A stretch of 64,000 nucleotides of DNA. It comes from Desulfosalsimonas propionicica (GTDB taxonomy: Bacteria; Desulfobacterota; Desulfobacteria; Desulfobacterales; Desulfosalsimonadaceae). The notes under the pieces are model-generated. The model ran no database searches. It was given only the letters and a program-made list of their open reading frames with translations, and had not been told where the DNA came from. The translations under genes and the position numbers were made by a program. Numbering within the stretch: the first letter of the stretch is position 1; every line of letters starts with the position of its first letter. The stretch covers positions 62,001 through 126,000 of the forward strand of contig NZ_JACDUS010000008.1 in assembly GCF_013761005.1 (NCBI RefSeq), read 5' to 3'. Shown here in pieces: positions 18,452 through 28,800 of the stretch.

Positions 18452-19855
18452 ATGATTCCCGTGATCCTGGCAGGCGGGTCCGGCACACGGTTGTGGCCCA
18501 TGTCCCGGGAGCTTTACCCAAAACAGCTTCTTGCGATGACAGGCGCCTGTACCATGCTCCAGCAAACCCTGATGCGCCTTGACGGGATTGCGGACCTGGA
18601 GCCGCCGGTGGTGCTTTGCAATGAGACCTATAGATACGGCATTGCCCGCCAGCTTCGGCAAATCGGGGTCCACGGCTTTGAGCTCATCCTGGAGCCAGTC
18701 GGGAGAAACACAGCACCGGCGATTGCAGTGGCGGCGTTAAAAGCCATGTCCCGGTCCGAAGATGAGCAGATCCTGGTGCTGCCCGCAGACCACCTGATCC
18801 GGGATGCTGTCGCTTTCCATAAGGCAGTGGGCACAGCCGCCGCCTTTGCCCGGCAGGGGTATCTGACCACCTTTGGCGTGGTCCCCCAAAGCCCTGAGAC
18901 CGGCTATGGCTATATCCGCAAAGGGCCGGCCGTGGATACCGGGGGCGCGGGTGCCGGAAAACCGGAAGCCTTTGCCATTTCCCGGTTTGTGGAAAAGCCG
19001 GATCTGGAAACCGCGCAGCAGTATCTGGATTCGGGGCAGTACTGCTGGAATTCAGGGATGTTTCTGTTTCAGGCCGCTGATATCTGGGAAGAAGTCAAAC
19101 ATTTTGCCCCGGACATGGCTGATGCCTGCAGCCTTGCCATAAAACACGGTCGGGTCGAGAATGATGCCCTTTTTCTGGACCCGGGCGCCTTTGGCCGGTG
19201 CCGGTCGGATTCCATTGATTATTCGGTCATGGAAAAAACCGCAAAAGGTGTGATGGTCCCGTTGGATGCCGGGTGGAGCGATCTTGGCTCCTGGGCGGCC
19301 ATGTGGGAGTGCGGCACCCGGGATGAAAATGGAAACGTCTGCACAGGCGATGTTTGGGTCGAGAAAACAAAAAACAGCCTTGTATTTTCCCAATCTCGGC
19401 TGGTGGCCGCAGCCGGGATCCGGGATTTGGTGATTGTGGAAACTGCAGATGCCGTGCTGGTGGCCGACCGCACCCGGAGCCAGGAGGTCAAGTCGGTTGT
19501 GTCCGGTCTCAAGGCGCGCAACCGCAGGCAAGCCTTTTTGCATCCCACCCGGTTTTTGTCCTGGGGCGTTGTGATTGAAATCCACACTGACGCGCAATGC
19601 GCGGTCCGGCGCATTGAAATCGACCCTGAAAAAAGTTTTGAGATCATATCACCTGCAGATGCCGCGTGTTGCTGGAGCGTGATTTCGGGAAGCGGCTGGA
19701 TGATCCGGGACCAGGGCCGGGAGAAAATGGATCAAGGCTTTTGCGGACATATCGGCCCGAAACAGCGACTGGGTGTGGAGGCCTGCGGCCAGGCGCCCCT
19801 GGTAATCCTGGAAACTTCCGTCCCGGCTGCGGGACCGGATCATCTGCTGGGATGA
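18452..19855 (+). CDS. manC: Mannose-1-phosphate guanylyltransferase with degenerate isomerase domain
   Basis: 467 residues. The nucleotidyltransferase domain (about 1-350) is intact: VILAGGSGTRLWPMSR, the PKQ lysine, VLPADH, SRFVEKPD and YCWNSGMF. It makes GDP-mannose from Man-1-P and GTP for polysaccharide. The C-terminal 110 residues occupy the place of the type II mannose-6-phosphate isomerase cupin, but the usual QMHHHRAEHW metal motif is replaced by EIISPADAACCW and the later His is absent, so isomerase activity is doubtful. A good AAAGGAGG precedes the start. Confidence 0.85.
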   Translation: MIPVILAGGSGTRLWPMSRELYPKQLLAMTGACTMLQQTLMRLDGIADLEPPVVLCNETYRYGIARQLRQIGVHGFELILEPVGRNTAPAIAVAALKAMSRSEDEQILVLPADHLIRDAVAFHKAVGTAAAFARQGYLTTFGVVPQSPETGYGYIRKGPAVDTGGAGAGKPEAFAISRFVEKPDLETAQQYLDSGQYCWNSGMFLFQAADIWEEVKHFAPDMADACSLAIKHGRVENDALFLDPGAFGRCRSDSIDYSVMEKTAKGVMVPLDAGWSDLGSWAAMWECGTRDENGNVCTGDVWVEKTKNSLVFSQSRLVAAAGIRDLVIVETADAVLVADRTRSQEVKSVVSGLKARNRRQAFLHPTRFLSWGVVIEIHTDAQCAVRRIEIDPEKSFEIISPADAACCWSVISGSGWMIRDQGREKMDQGFCGHIGPKQRLGVEACGQAPLVILETSVPAAGPDHLLG

Positions 19856-19888
19856 TATGTGGAAAAATTCTTTGGAGGATAATGAGAT

Positions 19889-20260
19889 ATGGGCAACAGT
19901 GAAATCAAAGACGCGCTTTTTGACAAGGCCGACTTTATCGACCGGGTGGAAGGCGACATGGAACTGGCCGCAGAGATCGCAGAGATGTTTCTGGAGGATG
20001 CGGCCGAAAACATGGACAAGATCCGGCAGGCTGCCTTGGGAAAGGATTTCGGGGCATTGGGGCAGGCCTCGCATTCCCTGAAAGGGGCTTCTGCCAATTT
20101 GTCCGGCATGCGGGTGCGGCGGGCGGCCGCGGATCTGGAACGGGCCGCAAAGGAAAACAAACCACAAAGCGTTGAGCACTGTCTGGCTCTGCTTGAGGAC
20201 GAACTGGCTGCTTTCCGGAGCGCATTGCAGGATCAGATTCTGCTTGTCCGGGGGGGATAG
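19889..20260 (+). CDS. Histidine phosphotransfer (HPt) domain protein
   Basis: 123 residues. It forms a single helical HPt domain with the phosphoacceptor His in QASHSLKGASANL. HPt proteins relay phosphate between receiver domains of hybrid kinases and response regulators. A hybrid histidine kinase with two receivers but no HPt of its own is encoded 3 kb away, a plausible partner. The 3' end overlaps the convergent kinase gene by 28 bases. Confidence 0.85.
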   Translation: MGNSEIKDALFDKADFIDRVEGDMELAAEIAEMFLEDAAENMDKIRQAALGKDFGALGQASHSLKGASANLSGMRVRRAAADLERAAKENKPQSVEHCLALLEDELAAFRSALQDQILLVRGG

Positions 20261-22188
20261 AGCGTCATGCAGGGGCCTTTCCGGCCGGAAGGGTCAGCAG
20301 ACCAGTCGGGCGGATGCATGGTGTAAAACACCCGTTCGAGCATGAAGGACAGGATAAAGCAGGCCTCTGCCGACGAGGAAATGCGCTGGATGGAGTCCTG
20401 CAGGTGCGCTATCCGGTATTTGGCATGCGCAATGGCATAAAGGGCCTGCAGGGCGTCCGCGGTTTGCGAATCCGGCCTGCGGCCCAGCAGGATCTTTTCA
20501 CGAATGCTTTTCTGCAGGTTCCGGGGCGAGGCTTTTAATATTTCGTCACGGCGCCGGTCCAGAAATGAATGGCGGTTGATCCGGGATGTGATGTCTGCTT
20601 CAAGCTGATGCTTTTCTTCGTATGCAGACCTGGCGAGAAAGGTTTTCAGGTGATGGGGGAATGAGATTTCAACAGATTCGGTTCGGTTTTGGTACCGCTT
20701 GATTTTTTCAATGAATTCGGCAATTGCGGTTTTCCAGAATTTGCCGGAAACGTTGGTATACATCCGGAGCAGTCGGTCCGGGTTTTTCCCGGCATTTCTC
20801 CGGGCCCTGATGATTTCGGGCATCAGCCGGCCGGTTTTGGCAAAAAGAACCCGGCCGTTGATGATTTGAAAGATAATGGCCACGGCTGCATACCAATCCT
20901 GGAGATAAAAGATGCGCTCAAGGGATTCGGGATAAAGTCGCTGGAGAATCGGGTTGGGAAACACGTGCGACGGGGTGGCAAAAGGCGGTGTCCCCGCCAG
21001 CAGGGGCTGGGGCGGTTTTTCCGCCTTGTTGAAACACATGGCGGTTTCCAGATCAATCAAGCCCAGCCCGTATGTGGAGGGATCTGCCAGGATGTGTTCA
21101 GCCGCGTCCAATTGGCGGTCGATAAACATGTTGTCCGGCTTCAGATCCCGGATGGCCACCCGTTGGTGATTTAAGCGATAGAGCAGTTCCAGTACACTGA
21201 CTGTCAGACCCTTTATGCGAAGCCGGTTGGTTTGAAAGTTTTTGCGCTGGACGCGTGTGTGCACGGTTTTGTAAAGATTGTCCAGGCTCTGCCGGTTTTC
21301 CGCAATGAGTGCATCGGTTAGTTCGTGGAGCTTTTCGGGCAGGCCCTCGGGCAGATCGTCGGCCTCGATCTCCGGACGAAATCCTGCGATCCTGGAAAAA
21401 AACCACTGCCGGCGCTGGTAAGGCGCCACGCCCGTGTTTCCGTGTTTTCCGCTCAGGCGGTCCACCCGGTCTTCGAAGTCTGCGTAAAGGCGGCAAAGAT
21501 CCAGGTAAACCGGTGCGCTGTGCTTTCCGTAAAGGGATTCGAACGTGGGCAGATCCGTAAACGCCTCAGGCATGCGCTGGAGGATATCGCTGCGCATCCG
21601 TTCCTTGACCACGTGCATGGATTCGATCACCTGATTGAAAAATCCGTGCCTGGAAAGCTCCATGAAATAAACAAAACTGTTGTTGATCTTCAGATACTGC
21701 TGCACCCCGGGTTTTGCCCGGAGTTCGGCAATACAGGCATTTTCGGTTTCTTCCGGGGTAACGCTTCCGGGCAGCGTGACAAAGGGCAGTTTTTTCAAGA
21801 TGGTCTGCATACGGGGAAAGATACAGGAAATAGCCGGGGACAGGCGCCTTGCAATCCGGTGCTCCAGCTTGATGTGCGTCAGGTAGGTTTTCAGCTCCGT
21901 GATGGGATGGGGCGGAATTTTGATGACCAGCGGCTCGTCGTAGATCACGCTGAAGCACATGCTTTTGCTCTCCACCCGCTCACCAATGGGCAGTATGCTC
22001 ATGCGCCGGTATTTATCAGTTTTCCCGATCCGGAGCTTTAATTCATAGACGGTACTGGCCGTTGAATTGTCGGATATGCGGACGGCTTCTGCGGCATCCG
22101 GTTTCTTGGCCGGTCCCAGTACCTGGATTGTAAACAGGTGCAGGAAATAATCGATTATGGACTGAATGTCTGCTGTTGCCTTGTGCAT
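20233..22188 (-). CDS. Atypical Ser/Thr protein kinase-like protein
   Basis: About 651 residues. A β3-type lysine is in PLVIKIPPHP (about residue 90), the catalytic loop is IRDLKPDNMFID (about 346) and a LIDLETAM segment replaces DFG with DLE. The catalytic Asp and Asn are present; the HRD His is Ile. About 250 residues separate the lysine from the catalytic loop, far more than in ordinary kinases, and the C-terminal 250 residues are helical and basic with no motif I know. The open frame starts at a TTG (22263); I use the ATG at 22188. It is divergent from the FHA gene, typical of a kinase/phosphopeptide-reader pair. Confidence 0.65.
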   Translation of the reverse strand: MHKATADIQSIIDYFLHLFTIQVLGPAKKPDAAEAVRISDNSTASTVYELKLRIGKTDKYRRMSILPIGERVESKSMCFSVIYDEPLVIKIPPHPITELKTYLTHIKLEHRIARRLSPAISCIFPRMQTILKKLPFVTLPGSVTPEETENACIAELRAKPGVQQYLKINNSFVYFMELSRHGFFNQVIESMHVVKERMRSDILQRMPEAFTDLPTFESLYGKHSAPVYLDLCRLYADFEDRVDRLSGKHGNTGVAPYQRRQWFFSRIAGFRPEIEADDLPEGLPEKLHELTDALIAENRQSLDNLYKTVHTRVQRKNFQTNRLRIKGLTVSVLELLYRLNHQRVAIRDLKPDNMFIDRQLDAAEHILADPSTYGLGLIDLETAMCFNKAEKPPQPLLAGTPPFATPSHVFPNPILQRLYPESLERIFYLQDWYAAVAIIFQIINGRVLFAKTGRLMPEIIRARRNAGKNPDRLLRMYTNVSGKFWKTAIAEFIEKIKRYQNRTESVEISFPHHLKTFLARSAYEEKHQLEADITSRINRHSFLDRRRDEILKASPRNLQKSIREKILLGRRPDSQTADALQALYAIAHAKYRIAHLQDSIQRISSSAEACFILSFMLERVFYTMHPPDWSADPSGRKGPCMTLYPPRTSRI

Positions 22189-22354
22189 GGAAAAAACCTG
22201 GTTTGTCCTTTCAGCAGTAGGGTGGCCGGGCAGATCAATGGATGATGAAATGACTTCAGCCAAAACTGAGCGATTTTCAGGTTAGCTTGTCTTCAAGCCG
22301 GCCGTCAATGAGATTTTTTCCGCGGGAGTGGCGGGATTTACCGCAATTTTGCGG

Positions 22355-22383
22355 TTGACCTTTGTTTTTAAAAAGCCTATATT
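22355..22383 (+). promoter_or_regulatory. Predicted sigma-70 promoter for FHA/hybrid-kinase genes
   Basis: TTGACC (22355-22360), 17-base spacer, TATATT (22378-22383). It is about 86 bases before the FHA gene start. Confidence 0.6.
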
Positions 22384-22468
22384 AATCAAAATTGATGAAT
22401 TCCAAATAAAATCAAGAGGATTTGTTAAAATTGGTCCGTGTTTCCGAAAGCCGTCATGGAAGGTGTCT

Positions 22469-23176
22469 ATGCCGTATGTGGTGCTGAAATCCGGTGAGCA
22501 AAAACTCAAGACCTATCGCCTTGATCCGTCCCGTAAAATTCGTATCGGCAGGGCCCAAAACAATGATATTCACGTGGAGGACTCGGCTGTCTCCAGCACG
22601 CACGCGGAACTGGAACCCGAAGGACGGCATTTTTACCTCACGGATTTCAACAGCCGAAACGGCACTTTTGTCAACAAGGAACTAGTGATTTCCCGCCGCC
22701 TGTCCCACGGGGACGTGATTTCACTGGGTAACCACACCATCGTTTTCGCATACGGCAATGATGAGCAAAGGCCGCCGGATTTTCAGGAAAATGCCCATCA
22801 GGCCACTTTGCAGATCGACACAGCAGATCACCGGGCCAGGCTGGCCAGGGGGGTTGCTGAAATGGCCGAGCCCGAGGAGAAGGAAACCGCTGTACAGCCG
22901 GTGATCAGTTTTTTGTCTGAAACCCGCCCCCCCATGCCTGTTGAAAAAAACCGGATAACCCTGGGAAAGGACGCGGGCTGCGATATCCGGGCCCGTGGCT
23001 GGCGTGTGCGCAAGGCCGAGGCATTTATTGAAAAGTTCGATGACAGCTATTATCTGGTTCCGGAGCACCCCAAAAGCCGTGTGAAGCTAAATTATCAGCC
23101 TGTCAAAACCCGCACTCAGCTTGCGGAATTCGATGTTATTGAACTGGGCGCCACTATGGTGCAGTTTCACTTTTGA
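22469..23176 (+). CDS. Double FHA-domain protein
   Basis: 235 residues. The first forkhead-associated domain (about 20-100) is canonical: KIRIGRAQNNDI, SSTHAELE and DFNSRNGTFVN, which bind phosphothreonine. The second (about 145-233) is weaker, with NRITLGKDAGCDI but no clear SxxH, so it may not bind phosphopeptide. It is cytoplasmic with no membrane segment. The start at 22469 has GGAAGG upstream; the open frame extends to 22328, but the extra residues look non-coding. It is divergent from the kinase gene and overlaps or abuts the hybrid kinase gene, so all three may act together. Confidence 0.85.
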   Translation: MPYVVLKSGEQKLKTYRLDPSRKIRIGRAQNNDIHVEDSAVSSTHAELEPEGRHFYLTDFNSRNGTFVNKELVISRRLSHGDVISLGNHTIVFAYGNDEQRPPDFQENAHQATLQIDTADHRARLARGVAEMAEPEEKETAVQPVISFLSETRPPMPVEKNRITLGKDAGCDIRARGWRVRKAEAFIEKFDDSYYLVPEHPKSRVKLNYQPVKTRTQLAEFDVIELGATMVQFHF

Positions 23177-23187
23177 CGGAAGAATCC

Positions 23188-25431
23188 ATGACTGCCCCAA
23201 GCCATCCGCCCGAGGATTCGCACCATCAGGCTGCCGCGACGGCATCCGGATTTGCCAGACGCCAGGAACTGGCGTTTTGGGCACAGCTGTTTTTAATTGC
23301 CGCGGTCCTGGCCGTACTCACCGCTGCGGCCCTGGGAAATGGTGCCGGAACATGGGTTTTTGGCGTCTCGGGCGGGGCAATGGCACTGCTGGCGGCATTG
23401 GCATGGAGGGTTTATGCCCGCTGGATCCGCCCGGCAAGGCACCTGATCGGCCAAATGATGATCGCAAAGCAGGCAGACCCGGGTTATAACCCGGACACCT
23501 CGGTGGTCCGCGATGTCCCCCGGGACTGGCGGCCCTGGTTTAATCTGGTGTCGCGCATCGGTCTGCGCCTGGCCGAACTGGAGCAGCGGGTTTCTGAGGC
23601 CGGGTTGGACCAGAAGCTTGAAAAAAATCTGCTGCGCCGCTTTTCCTGGGTGTTTGAGCGAAATGAAATTCTCACCCAGCAGCTAAAGGGAAAAAACGAG
23701 GCCCTGCTCCAGGAGATTGAAAAGCACAAGCAGACCACCCGGGAACTGGAGCGGCACCGGGATCATCTCGACGAAATGGTGCGGGAACGGGCTGCGGATC
23801 TGATGCGCACCAATGAACAGCTCCAGGCCACTATTGAAGAAGCCCGGGTACTGGCAAAAAATGCCGAGGAAGCCAACCGGGCCAAAAGCCAGTTTCTGGC
23901 CAATGTCAGCCACGAGATCCGTACTCCTTTAAACGCGGTCATCGGGTTTACCGACATGCTCATTGACACGGCCCTTGATGATACCCAGCTTGATTTTGCC
24001 CGCACCATCCGAAACAGCAGCGAAGCCCTGCTGACCCTGATCAATGACATCCTGGATTTTTCCAAAATTGAATCCGGGGAGCTGGAGCTGGAGAATATCG
24101 ATTTTTCACCCGAGCTGCTGGCATATGACGTCTGTGAGCTGATCCGGCCACAGCTGGGCGAAAAACCCATAGAGCTGGTCTGCCGAATTGATCCGCGTCT
24201 GCCTTCTTATCTCAGGGGCGATCCCATCCGATTTCAGCAGGTGCTGCTCAACCTCATGGGCAACGCACCCAAGTTCACCGACTCCGGGGAGATCGTTCTG
24301 GGTCTTCACGCGGCCGAGCAGAGCCAAGACCAGCTCCAGGTGCATGCCACGGTCCGGGATTCGGGCATCGGCATTTCAGAGGAAAAACAGCAAAGGATTT
24401 TTGAACCATTTCACCAGGCAGACGGGTCCACCACCCGCAAATACGGCGGAACCGGGCTGGGGTTGTCCATTTCCAGGCAACTGGCCCAGCTCATGGGCGG
24501 CGATATTTACGTGGACAGCGAACCGGATGTGGGCAGCACATTCCATTTCACGGCTTGGCTTGAACGCTCTGAAAAAAAGGTGTCGTGGCAGGAATTGACC
24601 GCCGGCATTTCCGGTCGGCAGATTCTGATTGTGGATGACAACCAGGCCAACCTGGATATGCTGAAAAATGCCCTGCAAGCTGCGAAAATCCGGGTTTCCG
24701 ACCTGCGCAACGGCATGGAGGTGGTGCCCACCCTGGACAGGGCCATAGTGGCGGGAAACCCCTTTGACGCCTGTATCATTGATATTCACATGCCGGGCAT
24801 GAGCGGATACGAGGTGGCCCGACAGATCCGGCTTTCGGAAAAATCCGCCATTTCGCAGCTGCCACTGATCGCAGCCTCCTACCTGGTGGAGCGGGATCCG
24901 GAGCTGTTTGCCAGGGCCGGTTTCAGCCAGTCTCTGATTAAGCCTATCCGGCGCGAGAAAATGTTTCAGGTGCTTGATGAGTTGTTTAGCGGCAAAACAG
25001 GCAGTGCCGGCAAGGCCCGGCGCCTGCAGGGCGATGATTTGTCCGAAGCGGCGGAGTTTTTTCAGGGATTCGGGATTCTGGTGGCTGAAGACAATGCGGT
25101 GAATCAGAAGCTGATTCAGGTGCTGCTGCGCAAACTCGGCTGCCGGGTGGCCATTGCGGAAAACGGCCGGGAAGCGGTGGATGTTTTTACCCGGGAACCC
25201 GAAGACTGGGACCTGATTTTCATGGATATCCAGATGCCTGAGATGGACGGGTTTGAGGCCTTGAAATCAATCCGGGAACAGGGCTTTTCCCGGGTACCCG
25301 TGGTGGCCATGACCGCCCATGCAATGCAGGAACACAAGGAGGAGTGCCTGGCCGCGGGCATGAATGATTACATCTCCAAGCCCATCCGCAGGCCCGAGTT
25401 GCTCCGGGTGCTGCGGGAGTTTTGTCCGTAA
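23188..25431 (+). CDS. Hybrid sensor histidine kinase with two receiver domains
   Basis: About 747 residues. Two transmembrane helices lie near residues 30-80, then a coiled coil (about 150-240). HisKA carries the phospho-His in ANVSHEIRTPLNAVIG, and HATPase has NLMGNAPKFTDSG, DSGIGI and GGTGLGLSIS. Receiver 1 (VDDNQANLDML, CIIDIHMPGM, LIKPI) and receiver 2 (VAEDNAVNQ, FMDIQMPEM, ISKPI) both keep the phosphoacceptor Asp and the Lys. No long periplasmic domain is seen, so the signal may be intramembrane or protein-borne. It lacks a C-terminal HPt; the HPt protein at 19889 could complete the relay. TTG at 23173 is an alternative start. Confidence 0.92.
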   Translation: MTAPSHPPEDSHHQAAATASGFARRQELAFWAQLFLIAAVLAVLTAAALGNGAGTWVFGVSGGAMALLAALAWRVYARWIRPARHLIGQMMIAKQADPGYNPDTSVVRDVPRDWRPWFNLVSRIGLRLAELEQRVSEAGLDQKLEKNLLRRFSWVFERNEILTQQLKGKNEALLQEIEKHKQTTRELERHRDHLDEMVRERAADLMRTNEQLQATIEEARVLAKNAEEANRAKSQFLANVSHEIRTPLNAVIGFTDMLIDTALDDTQLDFARTIRNSSEALLTLINDILDFSKIESGELELENIDFSPELLAYDVCELIRPQLGEKPIELVCRIDPRLPSYLRGDPIRFQQVLLNLMGNAPKFTDSGEIVLGLHAAEQSQDQLQVHATVRDSGIGISEEKQQRIFEPFHQADGSTTRKYGGTGLGLSISRQLAQLMGGDIYVDSEPDVGSTFHFTAWLERSEKKVSWQELTAGISGRQILIVDDNQANLDMLKNALQAAKIRVSDLRNGMEVVPTLDRAIVAGNPFDACIIDIHMPGMSGYEVARQIRLSEKSAISQLPLIAASYLVERDPELFARAGFSQSLIKPIRREKMFQVLDELFSGKTGSAGKARRLQGDDLSEAAEFFQGFGILVAEDNAVNQKLIQVLLRKLGCRVAIAENGREAVDVFTREPEDWDLIFMDIQMPEMDGFEALKSIREQGFSRVPVVAMTAHAMQEHKEECLAAGMNDYISKPIRRPELLRVLREFCP

Positions 25432-25479
25432 GCCGTCCGTGTCCAATGCTTCCAGCCGGGCGCGTTTTTTTTACCGGGT

Positions 25480-25773
25480 TTATTTCAGCCTTTTTTCAAC
25501 AGGCAGGACCACGGCCTCCAAATGCCGGTGGGCTTGTTTTTGGTCCTTAAACGTCTTGAAATCCCCAAGCAGATCGTTGAGTTTTTCATCCGGCACCTGC
25601 GCCTGCACCACCGTGGAACTGCCCGGATAGACCTGGGTGCCGTAGTGCTTGCCGTCGCAGTCCTTTCCCTCGCACATGTAATGGCGTACGTAATTTTCGA
25701 TTTCATGACGATCCAGGATCTGCTCGATAACATCGCCGTATTCAAAATGAAAGGTGATATGCACGAATTTCAT
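25480..25773 (-). CDS. Small PII-like protein associated with the RND pump (PG0541-like)
   Basis: 97 residues. It starts MKFVHITFHFEYGDVIEQIL and has a central YGTQVYPGSSTVV and a C-terminal β strand, which resembles the short ferredoxin-fold PG0541-type family found after RND permease genes. It also has a CEGKDCDG dicysteine. It is cytoplasmic by lack of any signal. It lies 61 bases downstream of the RND permease on the same strand, at the end of the operon. A regulatory role on the pump is inferred only from position. Confidence 0.6.
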   Translation of the reverse strand: MKFVHITFHFEYGDVIEQILDRHEIENYVRHYMCEGKDCDGKHYGTQVYPGSSTVVQAQVPDEKLNDLLGDFKTFKDQKQAHRHLEAVVLPVEKRLK

Positions 25774-25834
25774 AAAGTCCTGCCTTTGGCCGGCTGCCGG
25801 GGCCAGTTCGCACCGGCCGCCCTTGAGTTTGATT

Positions 25835-28800
25835 TTATCGAAAAACCAGGTACATGATCACCAGTGCCGCTGCAATCCCTGCGGCTGCCAGGCTAATGAC
25901 CCTGTGACGCAGGATCCGGGTCTGCAGGGAGTCAAACAGGGTATAGGCCACCGGGATGACCAGCAGGGTCAGGGCGGTGGCGGCAAACATGCCCATGGAA
26001 ATGGCCACGCCCATGGGTGCCCGGGCTTCGCCGCCTGCGCCGAAGCCCAGGGCAATGGGGGCCATGCCGAGAATCGTTGAAATGGCGGTCATCAAAACCG
26101 GCCGGAACCGTACCCGGGCGGCCTGCCGGGTAGCTTCCATGACGGGCTGCCCCCGTGCCACCAAAACGTTGGTGTAGTCCACCAGGAGAATGGCGTTTTT
26201 GGTCACCAGCCCCAGCAGCATGATAATGCCGATAAAGGAAAATATGTTGATGGTCATGTTCAGGGCCCATAACGCCCCGAACGCACCCACCCCGGCAAGG
26301 GGCAGTGCCATCAGGATGGTCAGGGGGTGGAGAAACGACTCAAATTGGCCGGACATGACCAGAAAGATAAAGACAATGGCGAAGACCAGGGCCATGGTCA
26401 GATAGAAAAACGATTCCCGGAAGTCCCGGGACTGGCCGGTGATGGCGCTGTCAAATTCTGCCGGCACCTCGGTGTCAATATAGCCTTCCACCTTGGAAAG
26501 CGCGCGGCCCAGAGGCACGCCTGGGGGCAGATCCGAGCTGATGGTGGTGGCCCGGGCCCGGTTGAAGTGATGGATTTCGCTGGGGCCGGAACCTTCTTCC
26601 AGTTCCACCAGGTGGGCCATGTTGACCATTTGTCCGTCCTGGTTTCGCAGATAAATGCGATTGATTGCATCCGGGATGTTTTCCCTTTCTACGATTTCCG
26701 TAATCACGTCATAGCGTTCGCCCTGCCGTTCGATTTCCGTGATATCCGGCTCTCCAAAAACAAATCGCAGGGTGTTGGCGATCTCCGCCACTGTAATGCC
26801 CATTTCTTCGGCCTGCTTCCGGTTGACCCAGGCCTGCACTTCAGGCTTGTTGAGTTTCATGTCCGCGCGAACACCCGTAAAATCGGGCTGAGAGCGCATC
26901 CAGTTCATTACCTGTTCCTGGGCACCGGCCAGCTGTTCAATATCCTGATGGGTGAGCACCACCTGCAAAGGGGCTTCGGCACCCACAGGGCCGCCGCCTT
27001 CAATTGCATAGCCGCGAACGCCGGTGAGACGGTCCATTTTTTCGCGCACTTCGGCCATGATGGCCTGCTGGTTGCGGTCTCTTTCGGAATAGTGGGTCAG
27101 GCGCACAAACACCATGCCCTCGTTTACCTTGCCCGGCCCGGTTCTGGCCATGCCGATGGCCATGAAAAAGGAGCGGATTTCGTCAACTCCCGAGAGGATC
27201 TCCTCGATTTGTTTTCCATAGCGGTCCGTGTTGGTCAGGGTGGCGCCTTCCACGGTTTCATAGGCGATCATGAACTGGCCTTCGTCTGAGCTGGGTACAA
27301 ATTCAGATTCCAGGCGGGTGAGAAAGAAAAGACCCGCCCCCAGGGCCAGCACTGCAATGCCAACGGTCACAGCCCGCTGTCTGAGGGCGGCATTTAAAAT
27401 GGGATTGTAGATTTTTTCCAGGGTTTTGAAAAATACTTCAGTAAAGCGAAACACCACGGGCCGCCTGGCATAGGCTGCCGGCGCCCGGAGATACCGGGAA
27501 CAGAGCATGGGTGTCAGTGTCAGGGCAGTAAACGTAGAGGCCAGAACGGTTACCGCAACCGTGAGGCCGAATTCGAAAAAAAACCGGCCGATCATCCCGG
27601 GCATAAAGGCCACTGGAATAAAAACAGACAGCAGGGCCAGGGTATTGGCGATTGCGGCAAAGGCGATTTCGGTTGTTCCCGTTCGGGCGGCGGGTTTGGC
27701 ATCCGCGCCATGCTCCATATGCCGGTAGCAGCTTTCCAGCACCACAATGGCGTCATCAACCACCAGTCCCACCACCAGGATCAGGCCCAGAAGTGAGAGC
27801 ACGTTTAATGAAAATCCCAGGTAGAAAATGACTGCCATGCCGGCCAGAAGGGAGGTGGGGATGGTGATGGCGGCAATTACGGTCCCGCGGATGGTTCCGA
27901 GAAAAAACAGAATCACCACGGCCACCAGGGCTGTGGCAATAAAAATGGTGGTGATCAGGTCGTTGATGTTCTCACTGATAAACTCGGAGTCATCAGATGC
28001 CACCTGATACCGCAGTCCCGGCAGGAAGTCTTTTTCAACAGACTTCATTTCCCGCCTGACCCGCTCCACTACGTCCACCAGGTTGGCATCGGATTGCTTG
28101 ACCACGCCCAGGCCCACGGAGGGTTCGGTGTTGTAGCGGGCCACGTTGCGGTCATTTTCCACCCCGTCCACTGCTTCGCCCACGTCTGCCAGGCGCACGG
28201 GAGAGCCGTTTCGATGGGTGATGATAATGTCGTTGAATGGCGCAGCATCAGCAAACCTTCCCTCGGTCTTGATCAGAAATTCGCGCTCCCGGCTTTCAAT
28301 CCGTCCGGACGGGATATCGATATTCTGGGCCTGGATTTTTTCCACCACTTCCCGGGCGGTGAGGTTGTGGCCGGCCAGCTTGTCGGGATCCAGGCGGATG
28401 CGCACGGCGTACTTGCGCTCTCCCCCGATAAAGATCTGGCCCACCCCGGGAAGCCGCTCCAGGCGGTTTTTGATTACCGTGTCAGCATATTCGGTCATGC
28501 TCACAGGGTCCCAGCGCTTATCTCCCCGCAGGGAAATCCACATCACCGCCTGGGCATCCGGGTCAACCTTGCGGATCACCGGCTCCTCGATGTCATCGGC
28601 CATGTCCGGCCGGGCACGGGTAACCCGGTCGCGCACGTCCTGGGCCGCCAGATCAATGTCGCGGTAGAGCTCAAACTCCACTGTGACCACACCAACCTGC
28701 TCCCGGCTGGTGGATTTGATCTCCTTGACGCCTTCAATGGTGTTTAGCTGCTCTTCCAGGGGTTCGACCACTTCGGTTTCAATCACCTCGGGGTCGGCTC

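Noticed and set aside
26327-27289. Antisense open frame of 320 codons in the RND permease
   Set aside because: Its His/Phe-rich composition is a codon-bias shadow; the permease on the other strand is complete.
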